Shown here: positions 39,890 to 48,946 of the stretch, piece by piece
How the letters are laid out: every line of letters starts with the position of its first letter
Position numbering within the stretch: the first letter of the stretch is position 1
IMG/VR virus record: IMGVR_UViG_3300025889_000004
Coordinates: 1 to 63,356 of that record
Length of the DNA: 63,356 bases
Strand: one strand, 5' to 3'
From: a virus
Program-made: the position numbers and the translations under genes
Notes under the pieces: generated by a model
Database searches by the model: none
Told to the model about the DNA's origin: nothing
Seen by the model: only the letters and a program-made list of their open reading frames with translations

Positions 39890-40912
39890 TTAGGGGTTGC
39901 CGTAGGACACCCCGTAGTTTCCGAAGAACTGAGGTGTTGGTGATCCGCCGTAGACGCCGTAACCGATCGGACCAGTCAGCCCTACGCTAGGGGCCATTAT
40001 TGGCTGAGGCGTGTAGGTCGGCTTGGGAAGACCGTAGAACATCGGAGACCTCTGCGCTGGCTGTTGCTGGCGCTGACCACCGCCCATCAGTCCTCCAAGA
40101 AGACCTCCCGCCCCACCGCCACCACCGCCACCAACCAAGCCGCCACTGTAGAGCGACATGGCAATATCCAGGGCTGAGTTGAGGCTCTCGTCCACAGCGC
40201 CAGCAGCTGCAGCCCATTTGTTCCGCTCCTCTTTGAATCCAGCAAGGTTGGATTTGTTGACGTCGCTGAGGCCACCGAGCTGGCCAATCTCACTGGCTCT
40301 GGACTGCTGCAGCGCCTGAAGCGGGTTGAGCTCCAGCTGAGCAAGGCCCAGAGGCATCTGATTGCGGTAATCCATCAGGCCGAGCTGCTGATTGATGTTC
40401 GCACCACGCTCACTGGCTGCACCTGCTGCGGCTGGGTTCAGGCCAGCGAAGATCTGGCTGGCAATCGGAGCGCCAAATGCACCCAGATAGCTCGACCGCT
40501 GCTTGTCCATGTAGCTGCTGGAAGGACGACCAGCGTAGCCAAGTCGAGAAGCAGCCGCCTTGTCGGCACGAGACATTCCTCCACCCAGCTGGCCAAGAAG
40601 CTGGTTGAGCGCAGCAAGGTCTCCTTCGCGGGTGCGCTCACGATCGGACAGGTAGCTGGCCTGTCGCAGTCCGCCAAGCAGCCCTCCAACCTCGCCCTCA
40701 GTCTGCTGAGTGAGACGTCGGGCCTGATTGATGGCGTCCCTGTTGGCCCTTTCAAAGTTGCTCAGTGACTGTCCGGCTTTGGTTCGGTAGTCGGTCATTC
40801 CGCCGACCGAGGTGTCGATCTGGCCCTGAAGCTCTGGGCTGTTGTAGATCCGATTCAGTTTCGGTGGACTGAACGCGTCGAGCACACCCCCAAGATTGAA
40901 TACTCCTGCCAT
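39890..40912 (-). CDS. Probable internal virion/ejection protein (340 aa)
   Basis: The N-terminus MAGVFNLGGVLDAFSPPKLN is followed by long helices (QSLSNFERANRDAINQARRL). A hydrophobic SALDIAMSLYSGGLVGGGGG leads into a glycine run and a Pro/Gln/Tyr-rich C-terminus. The glycine-rich amphipathic part resembles podovirus ejection proteins that cross the cell envelope. Not assigned to a named family. Confidence 0.6.
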   Translation of the reverse strand: MAGVFNLGGVLDAFSPPKLNRIYNSPELQGQIDTSVGGMTDYRTKAGQSLSNFERANRDAINQARRLTQQTEGEVGGLLGGLRQASYLSDRERTREGDLAALNQLLGQLGGGMSRADKAAASRLGYAGRPSSSYMDKQRSSYLGAFGAPIASQIFAGLNPAAAGAASERGANINQQLGLMDYRNQMPLGLAQLELNPLQALQQSRASEIGQLGGLSDVNKSNLAGFKEERNKWAAAAGAVDESLNSALDIAMSLYSGGLVGGGGGGGAGGLLGGLMGGGQRQQQPAQRSPMFYGLPKPTYTPQPIMAPSVGLTGPIGYGVYGGSPTPQFFGNYGVSYGNP

Positions 40913-40958
40913 AAGCGTGTTGTTTTACCTAGAGTTGATGGTTCTTCAGTGCCAAGTG

Positions 40959-42794
40959 CTAGAAATAGTCGCCATGCGAGGTTCTCATCCCGATGGTCAT
41001 CTCGTTGAGCGACACCGCCCCTCCTATGACCGGCCCCTTGTTGGCATCAGCCACCATGATTCGGAACCCGATCTGAGAGCCTGTCCTGAAGAACTGGAAC
41101 GTGGCCATCCGATTGGGCCGCTTATTGGCAGCTATCAACGCCGCCTCAGCTTCGGTCGATAGTCGGTCGATAGGACGAGGCGCGCTGCCCTGCCAGATGA
41201 GCTGCCTCGGCTGGGCTCCATAGCCGACATCGGCGTGCAGCTTTGCCGCCTTGGAGTCCGCCACGTCAGGCGCATCGTACTCAACCGCAATACGACTGAC
41301 CGTCTTGTTGTTCGGACCGCCCATATCCTGAGAGTCTGTCTGAAGGATGGTTACGTATCCTCGGTCCTCGTAGGCCACGTAGTATGGGCTGTCCGTGGTG
41401 CGACAAGTGGTAGTGGTTGGGTGATCAATCGAAGTCCACGTGTCAGCAGCAAACGATCGGTACTGCTCATCACGGATGCACAGCTCCCTGCCGTAGAAGT
41501 CTGGGTCGTATTCCTTCAGGCACTTGTCCTGAGACGAGGCCATGATGAACTTGTAACCGTTCGCACATGGCGTGCAGTCGGGCTCAATGGATGGATCGCT
41601 GTTCGCCAGAGCACAGAGCGAGTTTGCCGACGGATCAGCCTCGTAGTTCTCGGGGCTGTTCTTGATGTACAAAAGGCTGGTATTCAGCACGAAGTTGGCT
41701 GGGAATGGGTTCCCCTCTCGATCCCCAAGCCTTCCTCCGGTGGAGGGATTGCAGACGCCAAGATCGGCCAGCCAGCGCCTCACGCTTACCTGATAAGCCG
41801 GAAGGTGAGAACAGAAGGCAGTGAATCCAGAGTCAACGATGCAGGCCTTCTGCGTGTCCAGCTGAAGGATGAGGGTTCGCTGCGGCACCAGCTCGTCATC
41901 AGCGCACCAAGACATCCACACCTGACGGTCCTCTTCGTTGTAGCCGCCAACGACGTTGTAGCAGGCGCTGCGGTTGACCTTGCCGTAAGCGCCAAACGTG
42001 GTGTTCGGAATGCTGCCGAGGTACTCGGCCCGCACTCCTTCGTAAATCGCACCAGAGGCCTTGAAGAGCCATTCAATGCGCTGAGGGCTTCGGTCCAGTT
42101 CGCCAAGAGCGTAAAGGGTATCTTCACCAGCGTAGATGTGGATTGACCCAAGGTTGACCAGCGAGTTCTGGAACCTCAGGGCTGATGGTCCTCGGTAGAC
42201 CTCCCTGAAGTTGAAGACCTCCTCGCCGCCCACGAGGTTCACATCGTAGATCGCCTTGTCGGTGTAGACGCGGAACTGCCCACCGAGCGGCTCCATTGCC
42301 AGCACACGCTCATCAGCGCCCAAGTCGATGTAGCCAGCCAGAGAATCCGGAAGCGGAGTGAAGCTCAGCGGGTCGTTGAAGTCGGACCAGTAGATCCGAT
42401 TCACGTTCATGCTGCCCTCGGTGACCGTGTTCCCAAGGAACATGAAGCCACGCCACGCTCCGACCACCTGAGCCAACGTGATGTCTAGCGCAATGAGATC
42501 GTCTATCGGTGCAGCAGAGTTCGTTGAGGTGCCGTCTCCTATGCCCTCATGGCTCCACCAAATCGGAGAGTCCACACCGTTTGTGAAGACTGCGATGCCA
42601 CCGATCTGGGCGAACTTCCATCGGGTTTCCGGAACGCCAGCCTCCGGCCGAACCCCGCCAGCGTTGTCGTAGAGGATCCTCCAGTTGCCATCCAGTCCGC
42701 TGTTGGCAAACAGGCGGGATCTGGTTCCGGCAAGGAGCCGAGTGTCCCCGCTGTCCCCACGCATGTTCCCAAGGAATGTGATGTACTCGCTCAT
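40959..42794 (-). CDS. gp10/tail-tubular-like tail protein, main part
   Basis: 611 residues starting MSEYITFLGNMRGDSGDTRL, then LLAGTRSRLFANSGLDGNWR, followed by beta-propeller-like repeats. This is the body of a short-tail (stabilisation/tubular) protein. The N-terminal part normally found on it (GQLDLRSPSGRTQEGAFRL, GWRRL) is instead at the front of the next upstream gene at 42798-44114, three bases away. The tail gene appears split by insertion of a phosphatase domain. Cysteine-rich centre (CALANSDPSIEPDCTPCANG). Confidence 0.75.
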   Translation of the reverse strand: MSEYITFLGNMRGDSGDTRLLAGTRSRLFANSGLDGNWRILYDNAGGVRPEAGVPETRWKFAQIGGIAVFTNGVDSPIWWSHEGIGDGTSTNSAAPIDDLIALDITLAQVVGAWRGFMFLGNTVTEGSMNVNRIYWSDFNDPLSFTPLPDSLAGYIDLGADERVLAMEPLGGQFRVYTDKAIYDVNLVGGEEVFNFREVYRGPSALRFQNSLVNLGSIHIYAGEDTLYALGELDRSPQRIEWLFKASGAIYEGVRAEYLGSIPNTTFGAYGKVNRSACYNVVGGYNEEDRQVWMSWCADDELVPQRTLILQLDTQKACIVDSGFTAFCSHLPAYQVSVRRWLADLGVCNPSTGGRLGDREGNPFPANFVLNTSLLYIKNSPENYEADPSANSLCALANSDPSIEPDCTPCANGYKFIMASSQDKCLKEYDPDFYGRELCIRDEQYRSFAADTWTSIDHPTTTTCRTTDSPYYVAYEDRGYVTILQTDSQDMGGPNNKTVSRIAVEYDAPDVADSKAAKLHADVGYGAQPRQLIWQGSAPRPIDRLSTEAEAALIAANKRPNRMATFQFFRTGSQIGFRIMVADANKGPVIGGAVSLNEMTIGMRTSHGDYF

Positions 42795-42797
42795 GGA

Positions 42798-44114
42798 TCA
42801 GGAACCAGTGGCAGTTACTGTTGGCGCGACCACGCTTATGGTTGGAGAGACCAGTGTTGGAAAGCTGGTCGCCTCTACCTCTGGCGCAGTGATGGCGATT
42901 GCGCTGAACACGGTGATCGCAACCGATACCTCAGAGCTTGCCACAACCACTGGATTCACCACGTAGACCGTGGGCGACGTCAGCGATACCGATGCAACAT
43001 CTGGGAAGTCTGGGAACTGATCATGCAGATCCTCATTCATCGCAGTGCAGATCACGATCGAGTCGATGATCGCACCACCAACTGCAATGGCCTCGATCTT
43101 CAGCTCGTGGCCGTGAACCGTGCATCGGAGAGCTCCAAACCGTGGAGGGTTGTCCACCACAGAGCCGGTCGTGCTCTGGTTGAAGTTGTAGAGATTGGCT
43201 CCACCAATGCCCGCGACAATGTATGGCAGCGGCGTGGTTGATGACGGCTTGTCCAACCACCTCTGGTAGTTGTGTGCGTGACCATTGATGACCACGTCAG
43301 CGCCCCAGCCATAGAAGTCCCAGTTCAGGTTGATGAACGAATAGCCAGAGGTGCTGGAGAAAGGCGGGTGATGGAACACCACAACCTTTACCCGAGCCTT
43401 GCTGGCGGCGAGCTGAGCCCTGAGCCAGTTCGCTTGGACGCTGACGCTGTTATTGCCATCCGGCTCGAACACGGTTCCGTTCGTTCTGTAGCCAGAGCTG
43501 ACAATGAAGAACCCAACATCTCCACGCTGGAACGTGTAGTAGTTCTTTGTGTTGTTCTGAAACAGGTGAGGGAACTTGCTGCGAAACCACTTCGGCCCTC
43601 CCACTGCGGTGCCGTCGAAGTCGACGTCGTGGTTGCCTATCGTCGGGTAGAACGAGTTGCTGGTCAGGTAGTCTCCATAGTACCCAACCACCACGTTGTT
43701 GAAGACCTGATTCGCCGACTCAAGGCTGTTGAGATAGTCAGCCGTGTAGGTGGTTGTGTCAGAGAATACGATCGTTGAGTCCGCCGTAATCGCTGGGCTG
43801 ACACCGTAGACATTGTCTCCGGCAGTGACGATGAACTCCGGATTCCAGCTCTTTACCAGATTGGAGACAGCCAGCTCATTCTCATTTCCAACGCCATAGT
43901 CGGAGATGACTGCGAAGGTCATGTCGGTCATTGGCTCGCTAAGCGCAAGACGACGCCATCCTCCAAGACGACGGAGCTGTCCTCGAGAGTCTCCGATCGC
44001 ATTGACGATCAGTCGGAACGCTCCCTCTTGAGTTCTTCCGGATGGAGACCTCAGATCAAGCTGGCCAGCGCTGAGCGCAATGGAAACGTCCTTTACTGGA
44101 GGAAGTCGCTTCAT
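42798..44114 (-). CDS. Tail-protein N-terminus fused to a metallophosphoesterase
   Basis: 438 residues from ATG 44114 (ATGA overlap). Residues 1-60 are a tail-protein start (MKRLPPVKDVSIALSAGQLD, GGWRRL). About 62-345 is a purple-acid-phosphatase-like domain with all metal-site motifs: AVISDYG, TAGDNVYG, IGNHDVD, VVFHHPP, NGHAHNY. After it comes MNEDLHDQFPDF, the usual continuation of the tail protein, and a Val/Thr-rich tail. An enzyme domain thus interrupts a structural gene. It could act on capsule, teichoic-type or nucleotide phosphates during adsorption. Confidence 0.8.
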   Translation of the reverse strand: MKRLPPVKDVSIALSAGQLDLRSPSGRTQEGAFRLIVNAIGDSRGQLRRLGGWRRLALSEPMTDMTFAVISDYGVGNENELAVSNLVKSWNPEFIVTAGDNVYGVSPAITADSTIVFSDTTTYTADYLNSLESANQVFNNVVVGYYGDYLTSNSFYPTIGNHDVDFDGTAVGGPKWFRSKFPHLFQNNTKNYYTFQRGDVGFFIVSSGYRTNGTVFEPDGNNSVSVQANWLRAQLAASKARVKVVVFHHPPFSSTSGYSFINLNWDFYGWGADVVINGHAHNYQRWLDKPSSTTPLPYIVAGIGGANLYNFNQSTTGSVVDNPPRFGALRCTVHGHELKIEAIAVGGAIIDSIVICTAMNEDLHDQFPDFPDVASVSLTSPTVYVVNPVVVASSEVSVAITVFSAIAITAPEVEATSFPTLVSPTISVVAPTVTATGS

Positions 44115-44830
44115 GCCTCGCGGGTGGTTCTCATCATGTACCAGATAGCCACAGCGGGCTGGACGATGCTTACGGGAGAGACCGTTCCAGAGTCCGTTGA
44201 GTCGACCGCGATTGCGTTGGTGGTTCCGATGAATCCAGTGTTTCTGGCTCCGCTGCTGCCAGCCTCCACAGACCTCAAGACTGACTGCCCCCAGGACTGG
44301 TTGTTTGGATCGGTCCAACGCCTCTGGATGAAGGTTAGATCATCATCCCCGTCGTAGTTCGGGGTCCATGTGTCGCCGACGCCATGATAGTGATCCTTGG
44401 TGGGGATATTGCTCTGGCCTATGGTGATCGTCTCAGTGCCGAATACGGACCCATCAACCGAACGATTCGTTAGACCAGCACCAGCGCCACCTCCAACAAT
44501 AACTCTGCCACGAAGATCAGGGGTGCCGCTTGTTCCGTCACAAAGCACCCAGAAAGGCGTTCCGCTTGTGTCCCCTGCATCCCTTCCGAGCATCTCGATG
44601 GTGCTCTTCACCGTGGCCTCTGGAGCCTTGAGGTAGTAGGCCAAAATGGTCCCAGGGGGAGGCAGGAACATCGCCTTGAAATCGGTCGTGGCATTCCCAT
44701 TGGAGGTGAATGCCCAGTCGAACCACAGCTTCATCTTGCTGCTGAGGCCGAGAAGGTTGGTCAGCCTGTCGCAGATCGATTGATTCTGTCCCGCAATGAC
44801 GAATGAAGAGCCTGTTACCGGCGAACTCAT
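44111..44830 (-). CDS. Tail collar (microcystin-dependent-like) fibre protein
   Basis: 239 residues. PPPGTILAYYLKAPEATVK, FWVLCDGTSGTPDLRGRVIV and the C-terminal QPAVAIWYMMR are the hallmarks of the phage tail collar fold. It probably caps a fibre or forms a receptor-binding tip. Confidence 0.85.
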   Translation of the reverse strand: MSSPVTGSSFVIAGQNQSICDRLTNLLGLSSKMKLWFDWAFTSNGNATTDFKAMFLPPPGTILAYYLKAPEATVKSTIEMLGRDAGDTSGTPFWVLCDGTSGTPDLRGRVIVGGGAGAGLTNRSVDGSVFGTETITIGQSNIPTKDHYHGVGDTWTPNYDGDDDLTFIQRRWTDPNNQSWGQSVLRSVEAGSSGARNTGFIGTTNAIAVDSTDSGTVSPVSIVQPAVAIWYMMRTTREA

Positions 44831-44878
44831 TCCACGGTCCTACGACGGCCCACACCAAGCCGCAAGACGGAGTCGCCT

Positions 44879-46579
44879 TTACTGAAGCCGGTGCAACCCG
44901 TTGGCCCAATAGACCCTGCAGTTCCTTGCAGCCGCCGCCACGTTCACACCGCCAGCGTGAACCCTCAATGTTTGTCCAGTTGCCGGAAGGTTTGTCGTGT
45001 GAGTGGCCACGAGAGTGGCGTTGATATAGAACTTCACCTCGGACGGGGTGTAAACGATGCCAAATGTCTTGGCCGATGTTCCAACCGCCACCCCAGTGTC
45101 CGTGACCGTGCTGGAAGAGCCTGTTCCAGCGCAGGTTACTGCCTTCCAGTTGGTATCTGGGGCTTCCGACGAATACCTGAAGATGGCTAGATGCTGGTTT
45201 GGCGTGTCAGAGCTGAGATTCCCAAGCGTGGTGCCGGCAAGACCTACCCAGAACCGCATTGAAGTGGTGTCTGTGGAGATTTTGGCGTTGATGTAGTGCC
45301 TCACCTCGTGGTCCGAGATGAAAATCGCTCCAGATGACCACCCAAACGTGCTGCCAATGCTGGCTGCGCTCACCCAATTCCGTCCAAGAAGCTCCGTGGC
45401 CGAACCTCCGATGTTCGATGCCGTTCCATTGTCGCTGGCACCATAGCCAAGCGACGTTTGCTGGGCTGAGGCCGTGTTCGGAACGTAGATGCAGCGGCTC
45501 CAAGTCAGGAAATCGGTCTCGTTGTAGGCGTTCGGATCGAGACCAGTGATGTCACTGACCGTTAGAGCCCTCTGCTCGGCGTTCCCAGACGAGTTTCCGA
45601 TGAAGACGGTCTTGTTGGATAGCGCTGGGACGTCGTTTGTGCGCCCAGGACCCAGAACCAGCACCTCTCCATTGTTCGCCGCCTTTGTCACCCTGCCGAT
45701 GTTCTGGATCAGATTGGGATAGGACGGCTTTGTGAGTGTGAAACCGCCCCCTGCGGCCACGTAGACGGTCTGGCCAATGGTTGCCGTGGAGGTATTGATT
45801 CCAGTGACAGTTCCGATGACATGGATGTAGCCATTGGCACCGATTGCGATCTGGTCCTGAGCCACACCAATCGCTGGCATCTTGGCCGAGTTGGCGGCAT
45901 CAGCTGGGGCAATGTCGATGTGGGTTCCGGTGCGCGATACGATGTAGACTGGCGTGCCTTTGGCGATGGTGCTTCCAGAGGTGTTCTTGACGAACTCCCA
46001 CACCGCAGCCGAATGCAGCGAGTAATATCCCTCAATTACCCCTCCGGTGATGTTGACGTCGTCGGAGTTCTGGTAGGCCATCGTCCCAAGATCCGTGATC
46101 TGGGAGCCTGTGTGGGTGTGGCCGACATTGGACTTCCCATCCAAGGCCGACTGAGTTGCCGAGCTGATCGGCTTTGCGATGTCTGATGTGTTGTCGACGT
46201 TGCCTAGGCCAACATCGGCCTTGGTGCAGTGGCACTCGCCGTCATCTGTTGACGTTCCGGAATCCGCCTGCAGCTGAGCCAGAGATGCCTGCAGCGCCGA
46301 GACGCTTGCGAGGACACTGTCAATCTGGGACTGGAGACCAGTCGGGTCAAATGTGTCCGGAGTCGGGAGCGGTATCGGAAACTGAGCCTGAAAGCTGGAC
46401 CTCCACCGCTCAACGTCCTGCCTGAATTGACGCGCCGTCTCCTCCGTGATTCGGCTCGGCAGTATTGGGAACTCCGGAACCAGCACATCTGCTGTGCCGA
46501 GACCTGTGTTCGCGCCGGTGCCCTTTCCGGCTGTTCCGGAAAGCCTTCCAATCAGGACGCTCTTATCGTTTGAGGCCAT
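44879..46579 (-). CDS. Tail fibre protein with C-terminal lectin-like domain
   Basis: 566 residues. An N-terminal attachment part precedes a short coiled coil (LQSQIDSVLASVSALQASLA), a KADVGLGNVDNTSDIAKPIS fibre motif shared with many tail fibres, repeated beta regions, and a C-terminal domain of about 200 residues with alternating strands (FWVGLAGTTLGNLSS; LRVHAGGVNVAAAARNCRVY) like a jelly-roll lectin. Receptor binding is inferred. Confidence 0.75.
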   Translation of the reverse strand: MASNDKSVLIGRLSGTAGKGTGANTGLGTADVLVPEFPILPSRITEETARQFRQDVERWRSSFQAQFPIPLPTPDTFDPTGLQSQIDSVLASVSALQASLAQLQADSGTSTDDGECHCTKADVGLGNVDNTSDIAKPISSATQSALDGKSNVGHTHTGSQITDLGTMAYQNSDDVNITGGVIEGYYSLHSAAVWEFVKNTSGSTIAKGTPVYIVSRTGTHIDIAPADAANSAKMPAIGVAQDQIAIGANGYIHVIGTVTGINTSTATIGQTVYVAAGGGFTLTKPSYPNLIQNIGRVTKAANNGEVLVLGPGRTNDVPALSNKTVFIGNSSGNAEQRALTVSDITGLDPNAYNETDFLTWSRCIYVPNTASAQQTSLGYGASDNGTASNIGGSATELLGRNWVSAASIGSTFGWSSGAIFISDHEVRHYINAKISTDTTSMRFWVGLAGTTLGNLSSDTPNQHLAIFRYSSEAPDTNWKAVTCAGTGSSSTVTDTGVAVGTSAKTFGIVYTPSEVKFYINATLVATHTTNLPATGQTLRVHAGGVNVAAAARNCRVYWANGLHRLQ

Positions 46580-46677
46580 GCTTCAAAGGCTCCCCAGAAA
46601 GCGAAGCCATTGCTCGGTCCATACCACCATGTTGAATTCAGATGCGATGAGGAGTCGTGTAATGTTCCAATCAGCAC
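46552..46677 (-). CDS. Small overlapping ORF between glycosyltransferase and fibre
   Basis: 41 residues from a GTG: LIGTLHDSSSHLNSTWWYGP and NGFAFWGAFEAWPQ. It fills an otherwise empty 91-bp gap and overlaps both neighbours. The regular aromatic composition looks coding, but the start is weak (GTG two bases after AGGAAG). Confidence 0.35.
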   Translation of the reverse strand: MLIGTLHDSSSHLNSTWWYGPSNGFAFWGAFEAWPQTIRAS

Positions 46678-47642
46678 CTTCCTAGCTGAGCCTGAATTAC
46701 AGATCTCAAGCGGCTCTGGAATGCTTGCTTCGTGAACATCGCCGAAGCAGCAAGCGAAAGATTTCCCTTCTCAAGAAGACGCGACCAGTTCGAGAACGCA
46801 TCCCTCATCGACTCGATAACAGAATCGTTGGCCGCTACGGCCCCGAACCCAACCCCGTAGTAAGGGTGGTCTTCCGGAGCCCTAGTCATTCCGTACTCAA
46901 GATGCCACGATGTCATCCTTGTGGTAAAATCAGCAGGCCCTCCGTATGGAATGACTATTGACGGCCTTCCGGTCGCCATAAGCTCGCACGCTGGAAAGTT
47001 CCAGCCCTCCAACCCAGAAAGGAAAACGCCGCAGTGATGTTGTGAAAGCATCAGCTCATATTCCGCCTTGGACAGATCTGACGTAACCACAGAGATCCTT
47101 TCATCTGCCGGATCAAATCGGCTGCAGTCAGGTGATCTCTTAAGGGTCAGGCGAACATCCGTGACGCCTTGGAATGCCCTCTTGAAGCAGCTCACAAGCT
47201 GATCCATTCCCTTCCTCTTTGGAACTCCGTTTTCCTTTCCAACACAAATGAACTTGAACGGACCAGATGTCGGCATCGGCCTAAAGACGGAATCACCCCA
47301 AAGCGGAATGACGTGAATGGGGTTCTTATAGCCAGCGTCACGAAACACGTCCACGTTGTGCCTGCTTGGGACGATCAAAGACATCCCGTGCATGAATCCG
47401 TAGCATGATTTTGGGAGCGAGCTGGCCTCCCACATCGTGAATCGGATTTTCTCGAACGCCGTTGATCCAGGGATATCCAGAACAATGTCAGGGCGCATAT
47501 GGAGCCCAACCCTGTTGAGTTCCATTGCCTCAAGGAACGCAGAGCATATCCTCCCGTATCCGGTGGCCGTGTTATTTGTGGAGCAGTAAAACGAAAGCGG
47601 CTTCTGTGATTCCCTTAATGGAGGCCTTACGTTAACGGTCAC
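46671..47642 (-). CDS. Glycosyltransferase, GT4/GT-B-like
   Basis: 323 residues from a GTG that overlaps the previous stop (GTGA). RFTMWEASSLPKSCYGFMH, IVPSRHNVDVFRDAG, FKFICVGKENGVPKRKGMD and LEGWNFPACELMATGRPSIV show the typical second-domain features of GT4 enzymes, including the E-x7-E-like region. It sits among virion genes, so it may glycosylate capsid or fibres, or modify host glycans. An earlier in-frame ATG at 47699 would overlap the upstream gene by 61 bp and is less likely. Confidence 0.85.
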   Translation of the reverse strand: MTVNVRPPLRESQKPLSFYCSTNNTATGYGRICSAFLEAMELNRVGLHMRPDIVLDIPGSTAFEKIRFTMWEASSLPKSCYGFMHGMSLIVPSRHNVDVFRDAGYKNPIHVIPLWGDSVFRPMPTSGPFKFICVGKENGVPKRKGMDQLVSCFKRAFQGVTDVRLTLKRSPDCSRFDPADERISVVTSDLSKAEYELMLSQHHCGVFLSGLEGWNFPACELMATGRPSIVIPYGGPADFTTRMTSWHLEYGMTRAPEDHPYYGVGFGAVAANDSVIESMRDAFSNWSRLLEKGNLSLAASAMFTKQAFQSRLRSVIQAQLGRC

Positions 47643-48457
47643 CACGCGTCTGGCGGCATGACCCTTGGAGTCCTTACGAAGGTTTGTTTCTTGCGGCATT
47701 CGTAGATGAGCTGGGAAACCGCCTGATTGTAGAGCGCCGAAGACGTCTGGAAGCTCGAGATGTCCTTCGTCTCCCTGCGGTTCACTTCAGCGTCCAAATA
47801 GTATTCCACGGCGCTGGCCACGTCACGTTCCATCGACTCGTTCGGAGCCGTTCCAACAACCATCGTAGCAGGCATTGTGGTCGTGTCGTCCCATGTCCTT
47901 CGTGTTCCGGTCCACTCAACCACGATCTGCTCCGTGCTCTCGATCGAAGGAAACACGTAGATCTGGCCGCGATGCATCGACCAATAGGCCTCGCTGGCGT
48001 CAGTGCGGTACCCCTTGTCGTTGCTGGCAGAAGACGCTGGATACGTCACATTCCCGCACGTGAATCCGTATGGAACGGGGCGCATTCCGTAGGCGTTCTC
48101 AGGAAGCCCGCACTTGTACTGCCGGAGCAGCGCATTCATGCGATCGAAGTCGATGTATTTGTACTCCACATCCTGACACGCATTCGGCTCGTACGTGTTC
48201 GGAGAAACACCAACGCCGCTCGTGTAGAGCCTATCTATAGATCCGTCAACGCCATCGAAAACGTTGGCCCCGCAATGAAACGACGTAGCCGCAGAGCACA
48301 CATACTCAGCGTGGTCGGTCCTAAGGCACGGCACCTTGACCTGCAAGTCTATCAAGGCGTCCTTGACCGAAAGCTTGTGTGGGAGAACGAGATTCTCGGC
48401 TTCGCCCTCAGGGAAGACCGCCGCCGCGATGTTGTTGTAGTATGTGGCGAAAGTCAT
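47639..48457 (-). CDS. Putative head-tail connector/neck protein
   Basis: 272 residues starting MTFATYYNNIAAAVFPEGEA. Cysteine-containing repeats with short beta strands, and a C-terminal helix (DVASAVEYYLDAEVNRRETK) typical of adaptor proteins that join portal and tail. Located between lysis genes and tail genes. Assignment is by position and composition. Confidence 0.55.
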   Translation of the reverse strand: MTFATYYNNIAAAVFPEGEAENLVLPHKLSVKDALIDLQVKVPCLRTDHAEYVCSAATSFHCGANVFDGVDGSIDRLYTSGVGVSPNTYEPNACQDVEYKYIDFDRMNALLRQYKCGLPENAYGMRPVPYGFTCGNVTYPASSASNDKGYRTDASEAYWSMHRGQIYVFPSIESTEQIVVEWTGTRRTWDDTTTMPATMVVGTAPNESMERDVASAVEYYLDAEVNRRETKDISSFQTSSALYNQAVSQLIYECRKKQTFVRTPRVMPPDAW

Positions 48458-48458
48458 C

Positions 48459-48683
48459 TCACTCCTTGGGCAATGCGTACCAGCCAGACGGAATCGCTAC
48501 CTTGTTCTGAGACCTAACAGAGTTGCCATTCTGATCGACAACCCAGACACGAGCTTTGACGTCCTCAGCGAGTCGAACAGGCTCACCGCTTGGCACCAGA
48601 ATCACGCGTGTCGCGCACCCGCTGCTCGTGAGCATCAATGCGATCCAGAAGGCGCTTCTTAAGCTCTGGCTGAGGTTTCGCAT
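48459..48683 (-). CDS. Small lipoprotein, o-spanin-like
   Basis: 74 residues: a signal sequence (SLRSAFWIALMLTSSGC) with a lipobox ending at Cys 23, then VPSGEPVRLAEDVKARVWVV and IPSGWYALP. Short phage lipoproteins of this type sit in lysis cassettes. It could be an outer-membrane spanin or an outer-membrane exclusion lipoprotein. An overlapping ORF starts upstream in another frame, as in Rz/Rz1 pairs. Confidence 0.65.
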   Translation of the reverse strand: MRNLSQSLRSAFWIALMLTSSGCATRVILVPSGEPVRLAEDVKARVWVVDQNGNSVRSQNKVAIPSGWYALPKE

Positions 48684-48738
48684 CTTGTGAGGTCTTGTCC
48701 TCCCTCGCCAGCCCTGTGAGCCAGCGAAGGAGGGCCAT
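48583..48738 (-). CDS. Overlapping lysis-cassette ORF, i-spanin-like candidate (51 aa)
   Basis: From ATG 48738: MALLRWLTGLAREDKTSQDA then a charged helix (ELKKRLLDRIDAHEQRVRDT). A TTG at 48762, overlapping the holin stop as TTGA, would add MNWIEQIV and lengthen the amphipathic N-terminus. It overlaps the lipoprotein gene by 101 bp in another frame. Too short for a confident spanin call. Confidence 0.45.
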   Translation of the reverse strand: MALLRWLTGLAREDKTSQDAKPQPELKKRLLDRIDAHEQRVRDTRDSGAKR

Positions 48739-48758
48739 GACGATTTGCTCGATCCAGT

Positions 48759-48944
48759 TCAAGACTGGGTGGTCGAAGCAGCCTTCTTGCTCTTCAGGGA
48801 CCAGATGACGGTAACAAGAGCAAGAATGCCACCAATGACTGCCTCCACGTGGGAGTTCTCAATGGCGATGCCGCGAGCTGCCAAGGCACCAGCGGAGGCC
48901 TGGAGCAGAGCGCGAACGATTACGGAGACGGTGTCTTTGTTCAT
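48759..48944 (-). CDS. Holin, Pam3-gp28-like
   Basis: 61 residues from ATG 48944: MNKDTVSVIVRALLQASAGA and IGGILALVTVIWSLKSKK, two membrane-prone segments with a basic end, the layout of the Pam3-gp28 family of putative phage holins. Forms holes at lysis. An upstream in-frame ATG (48965) would overlap the preceding gene. Confidence 0.75.
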   Translation of the reverse strand: MNKDTVSVIVRALLQASAGALAARGIAIENSHVEAVIGGILALVTVIWSLKSKKAASTTQS

Positions 48945-48946
48945 AG

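Noticed and set aside
41235-42146. Plus-strand 303-codon frame
   Set aside because: Antisense to the tail protein and without start signals or recognisable domains.
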